From: Aradus depressus
Taxonomy: Eukaryota; Arthropoda; Insecta; Hemiptera; Aradidae
Assembly (NCBI GenBank): GCA_963662175.1
Contig: OY759221.1
Coordinates: forward strand, 1,984,001-2,048,000
Direction: 5' to 3'
DNA: 64,000 bases
This document shows, in pieces, positions 62,892 through 64,000 of this stretch; positions within the stretch are counted from its first letter, which is position 1, and every line of letters begins with the position of its first letter. The translations under genes and the position numbers were made by a program. Under the pieces are notes generated by a model. That model searched no databases. It saw nothing but the letters and a program-made list of their open reading frames with translations, and was not told where the DNA came from.

Positions 62892-63411
62892 TCATATATA
62901 CAAAGCTGAAAATGTCTGTGCGTTGTACCGCTATACTCGTAACTCACGAACGGCTTGATGGATTTGATTAATTTTTTTTTTAATTTGTTCGTCATCGTCT
63001 GTGGAAGGTTATAGGCGTATTAGTACCTCAATATCTGGTCCATCCCAGCATCCACCCACGCAATCTTTGTAACTCAAAAACCACTGCAATGATTAACGAG
63101 GAATCTTTTTGAATAGATAAGTTTTATCTACCGGAAGGTTAAGGTCTATTTTTTAATCAACCCCTGGTCCATCCCAGCATCCACTCACGCAATCTTTGTA
63201 ACTCGAAAACCATTGCAACGATTAATGAGTAATCTTTTTGAATAAATTAGTTTTAGCTCCAAAGCTAGCGTGACTACAGTTGAAGGACTATAAGCCTTAT
63301 TCCGTATGAATAATTGAAAATTATAACATCATGAATGTACTACCGAGTAACTGAATAGCCTTATAGGAGATATTGGGAGAAACGTCAAAGTTCCCCGGGT
63401 ATTACTGCTAG
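62892..63411 (+). mobile_element. Non-autonomous Helitron, 520 bp
   Basis: A then TCATATATACAAAGCTGAAA at the 5' end; CCCCGGGTATTACTGCTAG then T at the 3' end. Inside, a block with CCATCCCAGCATCCACCC and CAATCTTTGTAACTC occurs twice, about 125 bases apart. Confidence 0.75.
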
Positions 63412-63429
63412 TACATATATAAAACATCA

Positions 63430-63525
63430 CATATTGATATTCAGACAGATAGATCCGAAGGGAGGGGGGAATCAGGGGAGGGAACTTCAACGCAAAAACT
63501 CTAATAACTCATATATTATGGATAC
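63430..63525 (+). repeat. R3 repeat scrap
   Basis: CAGACAGATAGATCCGAAGG then GGGAACTTCAACGCAAAAAC and CTCTAATAACTC. Confidence 0.45.
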
Positions 63526-64000
63526 AGGGGCGTAGCCAGGGGGCGTGCCCCCCCCCCCCCCTGGCCAGAACAAAAAACCAAGATAAAAGTTAAGAAATAA
63601 AAATATGAACGGACTCACTAATAAGAATTGGAAAATGGAAAAGCGGTGTCGAAGCAGTTCACCATATTGGATTTCTGCAATGTCGAAATTTGGAAAGCGT
63701 ATTCCTGATTTCATTCCTACTTCAAAACGCATACAAATCCTGTCATATAGCAGAAAATATTTATAAATTAAATATGCAACAAGTTAACAGCGCCAGAAAT
63801 GCAGAATAATTAAATAAAATTTCAGAAATAGTATTATTACTATTTATTAATTAAATGTAGTATTTATAAGATACCTTGATTAATCCGTTATTTATCGCAA
63901 GCGACAAGGATTAATCTTTTTTTAAATCTTGTTCAAATATATTATTTAAATTTTTGATTTTATTTGTGGTTATGTGCCCGAAATATTTCAAATGAGATAC
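63526..64000. mobile_element. Possible hAT-type end running out of the window
   Basis: CAGGGGCGTAGCCAGGGGGC is typical of a widespread hAT terminus; a C tract follows. The rest to 64000 is AT-rich with no clear frame, and the other end is not in view. Confidence 0.35.

Overview
The window is animal nuclear DNA: AT-rich, full of introns, and mostly repeats. Several elements point to an insect, and I would guess a hemipteran with a large genome, but this is an inference. No prokaryotic gene organisation, rRNA or intact tRNA gene is visible.

Three host genes can be supported, all on the + strand. (1) A nine-exon coding region from 8393 to 24874, with a possible first exon at 5415-5471. It encodes a charged coiled-coil protein that I identify as MNS1, a microtubule-inner/axonemal protein of the trichohyalin-plectin-homology group. 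Exon phases join without a break to the stop codon. (2) The 3' five exons (41327-48625) of a TMBIM/Lifeguard-type multi-pass membrane protein; its 5' exons were not found. (3) A likely first coding exon (52162-52273) of an ABCG-type half transporter, whose later exons were not found.

Repeats by region: 0-8.3 kb has a 43-bp array made of SINE heads, a TIR transposon with a broken DUF7869-like transposase, foldback/MITE elements and a Helitron. 8.4-25 kb holds the MNS1 exons, with introns carrying a hAT-type MITE, SINEs, a second DUF7869-like transposon and a 1.8-kb AT-rich array. 25-41 kb holds a 17-copy 69-bp minisatellite, LINE remnants, and a young but defective Ty3/gypsy element inserted into a LINE reading frame. 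41-49 kb is the TMBIM gene, with a PIF/Harbinger derivative and several minisatellites in its introns. 49-64 kb is almost all SINEs, Helitrons, a 21-bp minisatellite and an unclassified high-copy repeat.

The most striking signals are: a family of hammerhead-ribozyme-like motifs with different but pairing stems; two DUF7869-like genes each bounded by terminal inverted repeats and TATA; a SINE family (about 25 copies) whose head has been amplified in tandem and whose tail can end in CCTAACCTAA; and a 69-bp minisatellite in which every unit has a 3' and a 5' splice-site-like sequence. Most long open frames in the window lie in tandem repeats whose period is a multiple of three and are not genes.
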